A stretch of 64,000 bases of DNA, from assembly GCA_030550095.1 (NCBI GenBank), contig JAUQQA010000002.1, positions 1 to 64,000 of the forward strand, written 5' to 3'. Below the pieces are notes generated by a model, which worked only from the letters and a program-made list of their open reading frames with translations, had not been told where the DNA came from and searched no databases. Below, one piece after another: positions 33,823 to 40,715 of this stretch (the first letter of the stretch is position 1; each line of letters opens with the position of its first letter). The position numbers and the translations under genes are program-made. The stretch comes from Chloroflexota bacterium. GTDB taxonomy: Bacteria > Chloroflexota > Anaerolineae > J036 > Brachytrichaceae.

Positions 33823-34429
33823 GGTCACCCTCCGAGCGTCGGAGATCTTGCCAATGCTGCCACGTGCGCACGTGCGCGCGCACCTGCGGGAAGAAGGCAT
33901 GAAAATCGGCACGCAACGCCTCGTAGTGCGTCACGAGCACCGCAGCGCCCTCTGCAAGCGGCGTGGGGCGGCTGAGGCGCGCAGCGATGCGCTGCAAGAT
34001 CGCGCGCACTCCTTCCACTGAGGCATAGCACCCCAGCCAATCCTCGCGCACCATGCGCTCCAGCCCTGCGCGCACCTTCGGGTGCAGCGGCGCATCAAAA
34101 CTCAGGAGCTGCGCATACACGCGCTGCTTCCACGCCACAAAGGGCTGGTCGCAGTAGTGCGCCCAGTCGCGCGCCAAAAAGTGATCGTAGAACACGTCCA
34201 CCAGCACTCCCGCGAAGCGCTGCAGCGGTGCACCGATGCGCGCATGGCTGCGATGCACAATCGGGTGTGCGTCGGTGAATCGATCGATCTCGAGGTGACA
34301 CGCCACCCCACGCCGCACCGCGAGCGGCAAACTAAGACGTGCCTCGCCCTTCACCCAGTCAGCAATAACATTGCCGATGCGATAAGCGGCGTCGTCCTCG
34401 GAGAGGAAAAGATGCGCCAGCCAGTTCAC
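33791..34429 (-). CDS. Acyl carrier protein phosphodiesterase (AcpH-like)
   Basis: 212 residues, close to the family norm. Family blocks: [13 protein letters not shown] at the start, [40 protein letters not shown] with Asp/His metal ligands, and [19 protein letters not shown]. AcpH removes the 4'-phosphopantetheine arm from holo-ACP. GTG 34429 is chosen because it gives exactly MNWLAHL, the usual family N-terminus; an upstream TTG (34438) would add three residues. It is followed by the GCS2-type ligase with a 32-nt overlap. Confidence 0.8.
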   Translation of the reverse strand: MNWLAHLFLSEDDAAYRIGNVIADWVKGEARLSLPLAVRRGVACHLEIDRFTDAHPIVHRSHARIGAPLQRFAGVLVDVFYDHFLARDWAHYCDQPFVAWKQRVYAQLLSFDAPLHPKVRAGLERMVREDWLGCYASVEGVRAILQRIAARLSRPTPLAEGAAVLVTHYEALRADFHAFFPQVRAHVRTWQHWQDLRRSEGDHATTQLQHRH

Positions 34430-34507
34430 GGCGTTCAAGTCGGCAACCTGGGCAGGTCGAGCAGCCTAGATGGGGTGTGGTTAAGCGGCAGCGTTAGGCG
34501 CTGAGGC

Positions 34508-34882
34508 TCACAGAAGCAAGAGCAGCATGACAAGCGCCATGCCCGCGACGCCAACCAGCAGCGATTTCGCCTGCACTTTCTGCGCCTCTATCTCAAGGGC
34601 GCGCTGCAACGTGGCATCCGTGACAGGTTCATCGCCATTGTCCATGTTGCGCACACCGCGCCGGACGTTGGCAATGCACGTGTGATGCTGCCACTGAAAC
34701 ACCCCCAACGCACCGCCAAGGAAGAAAGGCAACGTTGCCACGCCCGCCCACCACGGCGCGTTTGCTGCGACCAAATACCCTGCTGTGGCAAGCGCCACCG
34801 CTGTTCCCACGAGGCCCACTACTAAGCGTTTTTGGCGCTCGCGCGGGCCGATGTTTGCACAAACCACATGTTGCGTCGTCAT
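34508..34882 (-). CDS. Small membrane protein of unknown function
   Basis: 124 residues. Three predicted spans: 21-40, 44-62 and 106-123. Between them lies a cytoplasmic stretch with HTCIANVRRGVRNMDNGDEPVTD and a helix ALEIEAQKVQAKS. GGAGTG stands 9 nt before ATG 34882 and TACACT lies upstream with a leader of about 25 nt. I do not recognise the family. It is on the strand opposite to the tRNA and separate from the AcpH gene. Confidence 0.6.
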   Translation of the reverse strand: MTTQHVVCANIGPRERQKRLVVGLVGTAVALATAGYLVAANAPWWAGVATLPFFLGGALGVFQWQHHTCIANVRRGVRNMDNGDEPVTDATLQRALEIEAQKVQAKSLLVGVAGMALVMLLLLL

Positions 34883-34995
34883 GGCTCACACTCCTAATTG
34901 CGACAGCAGTGTAACGAAAGCGCACCCGCGCATGAGGCAACTGTGAGCCAAGCGTGCCTGTCGCGCTGCGTTCGACGCAACCCGGCGCGTTGTGT

Positions 34996-35001
34996 TATAC
35001 T
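34996..35001 (+). promoter_or_regulatory. -10 element of the tRNA gene
   Basis: TATACT, 15 nt before the mature 5' end of the tRNA. Only a weak -35 is visible near 34971 (TTCGAC). Confidence 0.5.
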
Positions 35002-35016
35002 TTTTACACCTAGCGC

Positions 35017-35089
35017 GCTACCTTAGCTCAATCGGCAGAGCACTCGCTTCGTAAGCGAGGGGTTTCGGGTTCGACTCCCGAAGGTAGCT
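35017..35089 (+). tRNA. tRNA-Thr (anticodon CGT)
   Basis: The 73-nt cloverleaf is complete: acceptor GCTACCT (35017-35023) pairs with AGGTAGC (35082-35088) with discriminator T 35089. D arm holds AGCTCAATCGGCAGAGCA. The anticodon stem CTCGC/GCGAG encloses loop TTCGTAA with anticodon CGT at 35050-35052, reading ACG. The T arm is TCGGG-TTCGACT-CCCGA. CCA is not encoded, so the CCA-adding enzyme in this window would be needed. Confidence 0.95.
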
Positions 35090-35112
35090 TCCCCTAAGCT
35101 CCCCAAAGTTAT

Positions 35113-35141
35113 TTCACCCTCGTCCACGGCAGTGATACAAT
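35113..35141 (+). promoter_or_regulatory. Promoter of rpsO (and perhaps pnp)
   Basis: TTCACC (35113-35118) and TACAAT (35136-35141) with 17 bp between them. The leader of about 40 nt carries GAGGAAG just before ATG 35188. Confidence 0.5.
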
Positions 35142-35187
35142 TTGCGACGCATCACGCACCAAAGCAAGCGAGGTTTCTGAGGAAGCA

Positions 35188-35457
35188 ATGGCGCTTAGCA
35201 AAAAGGAAAAGGCGGAGATCATCGCCAAATTCGCAGTCGCCCCTGGGGATACCGGGTCCTCGGCGGTGCAAGTGGCGCTGCTTACGCAGCGCATCAACCG
35301 GCTGAACGAACACCTCAAGGTGCACAAGCACGACCGTAGCTCGCGTTACGGCTTGCTCAAGCTGGTGGGTCAGCGGCGCGCGCACCTTAAGTATCTCGCC
35401 GCCAAAGACCCCCAAGCTTACCGTGAGCTGCTGGTGAAGCTTGGCTTGAGGCGGTAG
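35188..35457 (+). CDS. rpsO: 30S ribosomal protein S15
   Basis: 89 residues, exact family length. The hallmarks are [44 protein letters not shown], with HKHD and LLxLVxxRRxxLxYL as 16S rRNA contacts. S15 nucleates the 30S platform. The gene is followed by an intrinsic terminator and then by pnp, the classic bacterial rpsO-pnp order. Confidence 0.97.
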   Translation: MALSKKEKAEIIAKFAVAPGDTGSSAVQVALLTQRINRLNEHLKVHKHDRSSRYGLLKLVGQRRAHLKYLAAKDPQAYRELLVKLGLRR

Positions 35458-35467
35458 TTGCGAACAG

Positions 35468-35498
35468 TCAGCCCTGTCGCTTTGGCAGGGCTGATTTG
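35468..35498 (+). terminator. Intrinsic terminator after rpsO
   Basis: TCAGCCCTG (35468-35476) pairs with CAGGGCTGA (35486-35494), a 9-bp stem with a 9-nt loop, followed by TTTGT. Probably partial, allowing some read-through into pnp. Confidence 0.7.
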
Positions 35499-35509
35499 TC
35501 ATGCGTGCC

Positions 35510-35596
35510 CTGCGGAGAACGCGCGTAGAAGTTAGAGGATTGCTGACTTCCAGCCGCGAAGTCGGCAGCCCTCTAACCTCTAGCCGTTCTCCGCAG
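35510..35596 (+). promoter_or_regulatory. Long near-perfect hairpin in the pnp leader
   Basis: The lower stem is 12 bp, CTGCGGAGAACG (35510-35521) with CGTTCTCCGCAG (35585-35596). After a small internal loop, 35526-35550 pairs with 35558-35582 with two mismatches and two G-U pairs, closed by a 7-nt loop (35551-35557). About 37 bp of near-continuous duplex lies between rpsO and pnp. This is the location and form of the RNase III-processed pnp leader in E. coli. A mobile palindromic repeat is the alternative. Confidence 0.7.
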
Positions 35597-35648
35597 TGGA
35601 AGATGCTCAACAAGCTTTGCTCATCCCTTTCAACCGCTGTTGGAGAAC

Positions 35649-37952
35649 ATGGAACAGATTCAGACGCTTTCCCCCTCCATTCCGCTGATCGTGCCGGCTG
35701 AGAAGCCGGTGAAGCACGTTTACGAGGCGTACGTCGGTCAACACAAGATCATCATCGAGACTGGTCACGTGGCGAAGCAGGCGGGTGGCGCTGTCACCGC
35801 GCGCATGGGCGACACGATGGTGCTCGCCACAGCGACGATGGCGAAGACACCGCGCCAGGGCATTGACTTCTTCCCGCTCAACGTTGAATACGAAGAGCGG
35901 CTCTACGCTGCCGGGCGCATCCCTGGCAGCTTCTTCCGCCGCGAGGGTCGCCCGCCCGAAGCCGCGATCCTCATCGCGCGCCTGGTTGATCGCCCCTTGC
36001 GCCCCCTCTTCCCTGAGGACCTGCGCAACGACGTGCAGGTGATCATCACCGCGCTCTCGCACGACCAAATCAACGACATTGACGTGCTCGCGGTGAACGC
36101 CGCCTCTGCCGCGCTGATCATCAGCGACGTGCCCTTCACCACGCCCGTCGGCGCGGTGCGCATCGGACTCATCAACGGTGAGCTGGTGATTAACCCCACC
36201 ATCCCTGAGATGGAGTACAGCGACCTCGACTTGCGCGTGGCGGGCACCCGCGACGCCATCGTGATGGTGGAGTGTGGTGCCAACGAAGTGGACGAGGCGA
36301 CCATGGTGCGCGCGCTCAAGCTGGCGCACGAGAGCATCCAGGACTTCATCGCCATGCAAGAGCGCATGCGCGCGGAGATCGGCAAGCCGAAAGCTGATTA
36401 CCCGCGCTTTGGACGCGACGAAGCGCTCAACCAGCGCGTCCGCCAAGCGCTCGGCACGCGCATCCAAGAGACATTCGCGCTCGAGCTGGAGAAGGCGGAA
36501 CGCCAAGCCATGCTCGACGCGATCGAGGGCGAAATCCTCGCGCAGGTGCAATCCGAGGATGAAGCGGTGAACCCCGACGAGGTGCACGCCGTGATCAAAG
36601 ACGTGACCAGCGAGGTCGTCCGCCGCCGCATCCTTACTGAGGGCATCCGTCCCGATGGGCGCACGCCCAAGCAAATTCGCCCCATCTGGATCGAGGTTGG
36701 CGATCACCTCGCGCCGCGCGCGCATGGCGTCGGCTTGTTCACGCGCGGCGAAACGCAAGTGCTCTCGGTGGTCACGCTCGGCAGCAAGAGCGACGCGCAG
36801 CCACTCGACGGCTTGCACCCCGTCGAGGAGAAGCGCTACATGCACCATTACAACTTCCCGCCCTACAGCACTGGCGAGGTGAAAATGCTGCGCGGCAGCA
36901 GCCGCCGCGAGATCGGGCACAGCGCTTTGGCAGAGCGTGCCTTGCTCGCTGTGCTCCCCAGCGAGGATGAGTTCCCTTACACCATCCGCGTCGTCAGCGA
37001 GGTGCTCTCCTCGAACGGCTCCACCTCCATGGCGAGCGTGTGCGGCAGCACCCTCGCGCTGATGGATGCAGGCGTGCCCATCAAGGCGCCTGTCGCTGGC
37101 ATCGCTATGGGCCTGGTGACGCACCCCGACGGCATCGAGCACGGCTACGCCATCCTCAGCGACATCCAAGGCATCGAGGACCACATCGGCGACATGGACT
37201 TCAAGGTCGCTGGTACGCGCAAGGGCATCACAGCGCTGCAAATGGACATCAAAATCTCAGGGCTAACGCCTGAGATCCTCGCCGAAGCGCTTGAGCAAGC
37301 GCGCGAAGGGCGCTTGGCGATCCTCGACCGCATGATGGAAGTGATCAGCGAGCCGCGCCCCACGCTCAAGCCGCACGCGCCACGCATCTTGATCATGACG
37401 ATTGACCCCGAGAAGATCGGCGCGCTGATCGGCCCCGGCGGCAAGACCGTGCGCTCGATCCAAGACCAGACCGGCGCTGAGATCGAAATCCAAGAGGACG
37501 GTCGCGTCTTCATCGTCACGCCCGATGCCCAGGCAGCGGAACGCGCCCGTGAACTGGTCGCCTCGTTCACAGGCACGGTCGAGCTGGGCGGCATTTACAC
37601 AGGGCGCGTCACGCGCGTGACCGAGTTCGGCGCGTTTGTGGAGATCTTCCCGCGCGTCGAGGGCATGGTGCACGTCTCGCAGCTTGCAGAGCGCCCCGTG
37701 CGCCGCGTCGAAGATGTCGTGCGCCCTGGACAGGAGATCACCGTGATGGTGATCGCCAACGACAACGGCAAGCTGCGCCTGAGCCGCCGCGCTGTGCTAG
37801 AGGGCATGACGCTCGAAGAAGCCCAAGCGGCTGACCGAGGCTTGCAGCGTCGCACCACGAACGCACCCGCCTTCGGCCCTCATGCCGCCCGCGCGGCAAA
37901 AGCCGCGCCCCGCGCAACAGGGCGCCCGCTCCCCAGCAAAAAGCAACGCTGA
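35649..37952 (+). CDS. pnp: Polyribonucleotide nucleotidyltransferase (PNPase)
   Basis: 767 residues. Domain order: RNase PH-1 (about 25-155), helical linker, RNase PH-2 (about 330-475, HHYNFPPYSTGEVKMLRGSSRREIGHSALAERAL), KH (about 575-630 with LIGPGGKTVRSIQ) and S1 (about 640-710, YTGRVTRVTEFGAFVEIF). It degrades RNA 3' to 5' using phosphate, usually in the degradosome, and makes heteropolymeric tails. ATG 35649 is preceded by TTGGAG; an in-frame TTG at 35640 is less likely. A Pro/Ala/Arg-rich tail ends the chain. Confidence 0.96.
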   Translation: MEQIQTLSPSIPLIVPAEKPVKHVYEAYVGQHKIIIETGHVAKQAGGAVTARMGDTMVLATATMAKTPRQGIDFFPLNVEYEERLYAAGRIPGSFFRREGRPPEAAILIARLVDRPLRPLFPEDLRNDVQVIITALSHDQINDIDVLAVNAASAALIISDVPFTTPVGAVRIGLINGELVINPTIPEMEYSDLDLRVAGTRDAIVMVECGANEVDEATMVRALKLAHESIQDFIAMQERMRAEIGKPKADYPRFGRDEALNQRVRQALGTRIQETFALELEKAERQAMLDAIEGEILAQVQSEDEAVNPDEVHAVIKDVTSEVVRRRILTEGIRPDGRTPKQIRPIWIEVGDHLAPRAHGVGLFTRGETQVLSVVTLGSKSDAQPLDGLHPVEEKRYMHHYNFPPYSTGEVKMLRGSSRREIGHSALAERALLAVLPSEDEFPYTIRVVSEVLSSNGSTSMASVCGSTLALMDAGVPIKAPVAGIAMGLVTHPDGIEHGYAILSDIQGIEDHIGDMDFKVAGTRKGITALQMDIKISGLTPEILAEALEQAREGRLAILDRMMEVISEPRPTLKPHAPRILIMTIDPEKIGALIGPGGKTVRSIQDQTGAEIEIQEDGRVFIVTPDAQAAERARELVASFTGTVELGGIYTGRVTRVTEFGAFVEIFPRVEGMVHVSQLAERPVRRVEDVVRPGQEITVMVIANDNGKLRLSRRAVLEGMTLEEAQAADRGLQRRTTNAPAFGPHAARAAKAAPRATGRPLPSKKQR

Positions 37953-37958
37953 TTCACA

Positions 37959-38006
37959 GGTGGGCGCGCCACACCGCTCGGCAAGCTAAAACGCGGCGCG
38001 CCCACC
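37959..38006 (+). terminator. Strong hairpin after pnp
   Basis: GGTGGGCGCGCC (37959-37970) pairs perfectly with GGCGCGCCCACC (37995-38006), a 12-bp GC-rich stem with a 24-nt loop, just behind the pnp stop. No T-run follows, so it may protect the 3' end rather than terminate by itself. Confidence 0.5.
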
Positions 38007-38032
38007 ACACACTCAAAATCGCCACAAAAGCC

Positions 38033-38061
38033 TCGACAACAAGCCACAAATCAGCTACAAT
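38033..38061 (+). promoter_or_regulatory. Promoter of the S1-domain protein gene
   Basis: TCGACA (38033-38038), 17 bp, TACAAT (38056-38061). The leader of about 70 nt contains a hairpin. Confidence 0.6.
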
Positions 38062-38068
38062 TCTGAGC

Positions 38069-38094
38069 GCCGCTTAGCCTTGGCGTGAAGCGGC
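38069..38094 (+). promoter_or_regulatory. Hairpin in the leader of the S1-domain gene
   Basis: GCCGCTT (38069-38075) pairs with AAGCGGC (38088-38094) across a 12-nt loop. It begins within a few bases of the predicted transcription start and could act as a 5' stabiliser or as a binding site for autoregulation. Confidence 0.45.
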
Positions 38095-38137
38095 AGCAAT
38101 CTTGAGACTTTGCGCTTCTGAGAGGAGAATCCCCAAC

Positions 38138-39070
38138 GTGAGCAACGCAACGCTTGAGCTTCAGCAAGAGCAGCAGATGAGCGCTGCACAGCAACCTGCA
38201 CCAAACAACGGCACGATGCTGCGCCTAGAGGATTTGAAGCCGCGCATGGGCTTCAAAGGCAAGGTGGTGCACGTCGAGCTTGGCGGTGCTTTTGTGGACA
38301 TCGGCGGCATCATCGGCTTCCTGCATATCTCGCAAGTCGTCACAAGCGACGGCAAGCCGATCCTGCGCCTTGCCGACGTTTTGAAGCCCGGTAGCGAAGT
38401 CCAGGTGTATGTAAAGCGCGTCAACCTCAAGCAGAAGCGCGTTGACCTCACCATGCACCAGCCACCAGCCTATGGCTGGGACAACCTGCAAGTGGGCATG
38501 GTGATCCAAAACGCCAAGGTAGTCTCCGTTGAAAGCTTCGGCGTGTTTGTGGATTTTGACGGCCCCAAGCACGGCCTGGTGCCGTTCAACCTCATGCCCA
38601 AGGACTTCCGCCCCAAAGTGGGCGATGTGCTCGAGAAGCTGTGGGTGATCGAGGTGGACGAGCCCAGGCGCCGCATCGGACTTACCATGGTCGAGCCACC
38701 AGCGCTGCCATGGGACCGCATCCGCAAAGGTGAGAAATACACTGGCACCGTCACGCGCGTGGAACGCAACGCTGCCTATGTGGACATCGGCGCTGAGCGC
38801 GAGGGTGTGGTGCGCGCCTCCTCGCTCGGCGTCACTTACGCCGACATGCGCGCCATCGTCTCGCAGGGCGAACAAGTTACCGTGAAAGTGCTGCGCGCTG
38901 ACCCATCGCGGCGCATCCTTGAGCTTGCGCTCGACGGCGTTGACGCGAAAGACTTGGTGCTCTCTTCAGGTCCAGAGGAGGAGCTTAGCCCCTTTGCCGT
39001 GGCGCTCCAGCGCGCTCAACAACTGAAGCGCAGCCAAGAAGCAACCAAGGCTGAACAAGCCAACAACTAA
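38138..39070 (+). CDS. Protein with three S1 RNA-binding domains (RpsA-like)
   Basis: 310 residues. A short Gln/Ala-rich N-terminus precedes three S1 OB-folds: FKGKVVHVELGGAFVDIGGIIGFLHISQ (about 38-105), IQNAKVVSVESFGVFVDFDGPKHGLVPF (about 122-190) and YTGTVTRVERNAAYVDIGAEREGVVRAS (about 199-270), then a Gln/Ala/Lys tail. It is shorter than enterobacterial S1 (six domains) and similar to the three- or four-domain bacterial S1-like proteins. It likely helps mRNA bind the 30S subunit. GTG 38138 is preceded by GAGAGGAG; ATG 38177 is an alternative. Lies between pnp and lysS. Confidence 0.85.
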   Translation: MSNATLELQQEQQMSAAQQPAPNNGTMLRLEDLKPRMGFKGKVVHVELGGAFVDIGGIIGFLHISQVVTSDGKPILRLADVLKPGSEVQVYVKRVNLKQKRVDLTMHQPPAYGWDNLQVGMVIQNAKVVSVESFGVFVDFDGPKHGLVPFNLMPKDFRPKVGDVLEKLWVIEVDEPRRRIGLTMVEPPALPWDRIRKGEKYTGTVTRVERNAAYVDIGAEREGVVRASSLGVTYADMRAIVSQGEQVTVKVLRADPSRRILELALDGVDAKDLVLSSGPEEELSPFAVALQRAQQLKRSQEATKAEQANN

Positions 39071-39120
39071 GTTCCCCCAAGTTCACGCTGCGCCAAACGT
39101 GCGCCTTCTCCTTAGCGCAC

Positions 39121-40650
39121 ATGGAACTCACCGAAGTTGAGCGCGAGCGCCTCGCTAAGTTAGAGCGCCTTCGCGCTGCAGGCATTGATCCTTATCCCCC
39201 CCGCGCGCAATTTTTGCGCGAGCGCGTCATGGCAGCCGAAGCCGTGCAGCGCGCGCGCGAGGCTAACCCCAACGCCACTTCCCCCATCGCCGTCATGGGG
39301 CGCATCATCTCTAAGCGGCTGATGGGCAAGGCGTGCTTCGCACACGTCGAAGACGCCAGCGGGCGCATTCAGTTCTTCGCGCGCGTGAGCGAAGACTCGC
39401 TCGCCTTGGAATCGTTCGAACGCTTCGCCGACCTCGATCTCGGCGACTTCATCGAGGCGCGCGGCTACCCCATGCTCACCAAAACAGGCGAGCCAAGCCT
39501 GCGCGTGATCGCCTGGAACCTGCTCGCTAAGTCGCTTAGCCCGCTCCCGTTTGCAAAAGAGGAACGCCTCCCCGACGGCACAGTGCGCCGGCACAGCGCC
39601 TTCTCCGACCCAGAGCTGCGCTACCGCCAGCGCTACGCTGACCTTGCCGTGAACCCCGAGGTGCGCCAAGTGTTCGTGCTGCGCGCGCGCGTGATCAAGG
39701 CGATCCGCGAGTTCCTCGACAACGAGGGCTTCCTCGAAGTCGAGACGCCCATCCTGCAACCGATTTATGGCGGCGCGGCTGCGCGCCCATTCATCACCCA
39801 CCACAACCAGCTCCACCAAGACCTCTATCTGCGCATCTCGTTCGAGTTGTATCTCAAGCGCCTCATCGTCGGCAACCTCGAGCGCGTGTATGAGATCGGG
39901 CGCGATTTTCGCAACGAAGGGGTGAGCTACAAGCACAACCCTGAGTTCACGATGCTCGAGTTCTATGCCGCCTACATGGACATGTACGACGTGATGGACC
40001 TCACTGAGCGCCTGATCCATCACGTCGCGCGCCAGGTCTTGCCGCCAGAAGCAGAGGGCAAAACGCATTTCCGCGGGCACACCATCGAATGGTTGCGCCC
40101 ATTCAAGCGCATCAAGCTGCGCGACGCCATCCTCGAGCGCACGGGCGTGGACTACCGCGCCTTCCCCACGGCGCAAGCCCTCGCCGATGAGGTAGTGCGC
40201 CGCGGCTTGTTGCCGCGCGAAGCGGTGCAGAGCAAGCCTTGGGGCAAGATCGTGGACTTGCTCATCGGCGACTACGTGGAACGCACTCTCATCGAGCCGA
40301 CGTTCCTCTACGAGTACCCGCGCGACATCTCGCCGTTTGCTAAGAGCGTGCCGGGCGACCCAACTCACGTCGAGCGCTTTGAAGGGTTCATCGGTGGCGC
40401 CGAGCTGTGCAATGCCTTCACTGAGCTCAACGATCCACTCGAGCAGCGCGCGCGCTTCCTCGCTGAAGCCGAAAATGCAGAAGAGGGCGAAGCCAACCCC
40501 GTGGACGAGGACTACATCCGCGCGCTGATGTACGGCATGCCCAACACGGGCGGCTTTGGCATGGGCATTGACCGACTGGTGATGATGCTCGCGGGCAAAG
40601 ACACCATCCGCGAAGTGTTGCTCTTTCCCCACCTGCGCCAAGAGCAGTAA
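39121..40650 (+). CDS. lysS: Lysyl-tRNA synthetase, class II
   Basis: 509 residues. An N-terminal OB-fold anticodon-binding domain (VMGRIISKRLMGKACFAHVEDASGRIQFF, about 57-145) precedes the class II core: motif 1 region FLDNEGFLEVETPILQPIYGGAAARPF, motif 2 IGRDFRNEGVSYKHNPEFTMLEFY, motif 3 GFGMGIDRLVM. The enzyme charges tRNA-Lys. GC-rich; no ribosome site is obvious before ATG 39121. Two genes follow on the same strand, but PreP has its own -10 element. Confidence 0.95.
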   Translation: MELTEVERERLAKLERLRAAGIDPYPPRAQFLRERVMAAEAVQRAREANPNATSPIAVMGRIISKRLMGKACFAHVEDASGRIQFFARVSEDSLALESFERFADLDLGDFIEARGYPMLTKTGEPSLRVIAWNLLAKSLSPLPFAKEERLPDGTVRRHSAFSDPELRYRQRYADLAVNPEVRQVFVLRARVIKAIREFLDNEGFLEVETPILQPIYGGAAARPFITHHNQLHQDLYLRISFELYLKRLIVGNLERVYEIGRDFRNEGVSYKHNPEFTMLEFYAAYMDMYDVMDLTERLIHHVARQVLPPEAEGKTHFRGHTIEWLRPFKRIKLRDAILERTGVDYRAFPTAQALADEVVRRGLLPREAVQSKPWGKIVDLLIGDYVERTLIEPTFLYEYPRDISPFAKSVPGDPTHVERFEGFIGGAELCNAFTELNDPLEQRARFLAEAENAEEGEANPVDEDYIRALMYGMPNTGGFGMGIDRLVMMLAGKDTIREVLLFPHLRQEQ

Positions 40651-40702
40651 CGCTTCTTCCTCGCGCACTTCGCTCCGTCTCGCGCGCACACTGCGCCTGT
40701 TG

Positions 40703-40708
40703 TATCCT
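40703..40708 (+). promoter_or_regulatory. -10 element, leaderless spacing
   Basis: TATCCT, 7 nt before ATG 40716. Confidence 0.4.
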
Positions 40709-40715
40709 CAACCCC

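Noticed and set aside
35017-35089. Possible second tRNA or other ncRNA near the tRNA-Thr
   Set aside because: No second cloverleaf could be drawn in 34883-35187.
35607-37241. Open frame of 544 codons on the minus strand opposite pnp
   Set aside because: Antisense shadow of a conserved gene; His/Val/Asp-rich, no domain, no promoter.
39160-40689. Open frame of 509 codons on the minus strand opposite lysS
   Set aside because: Same kind of antisense shadow; equal length to lysS is coincidental.
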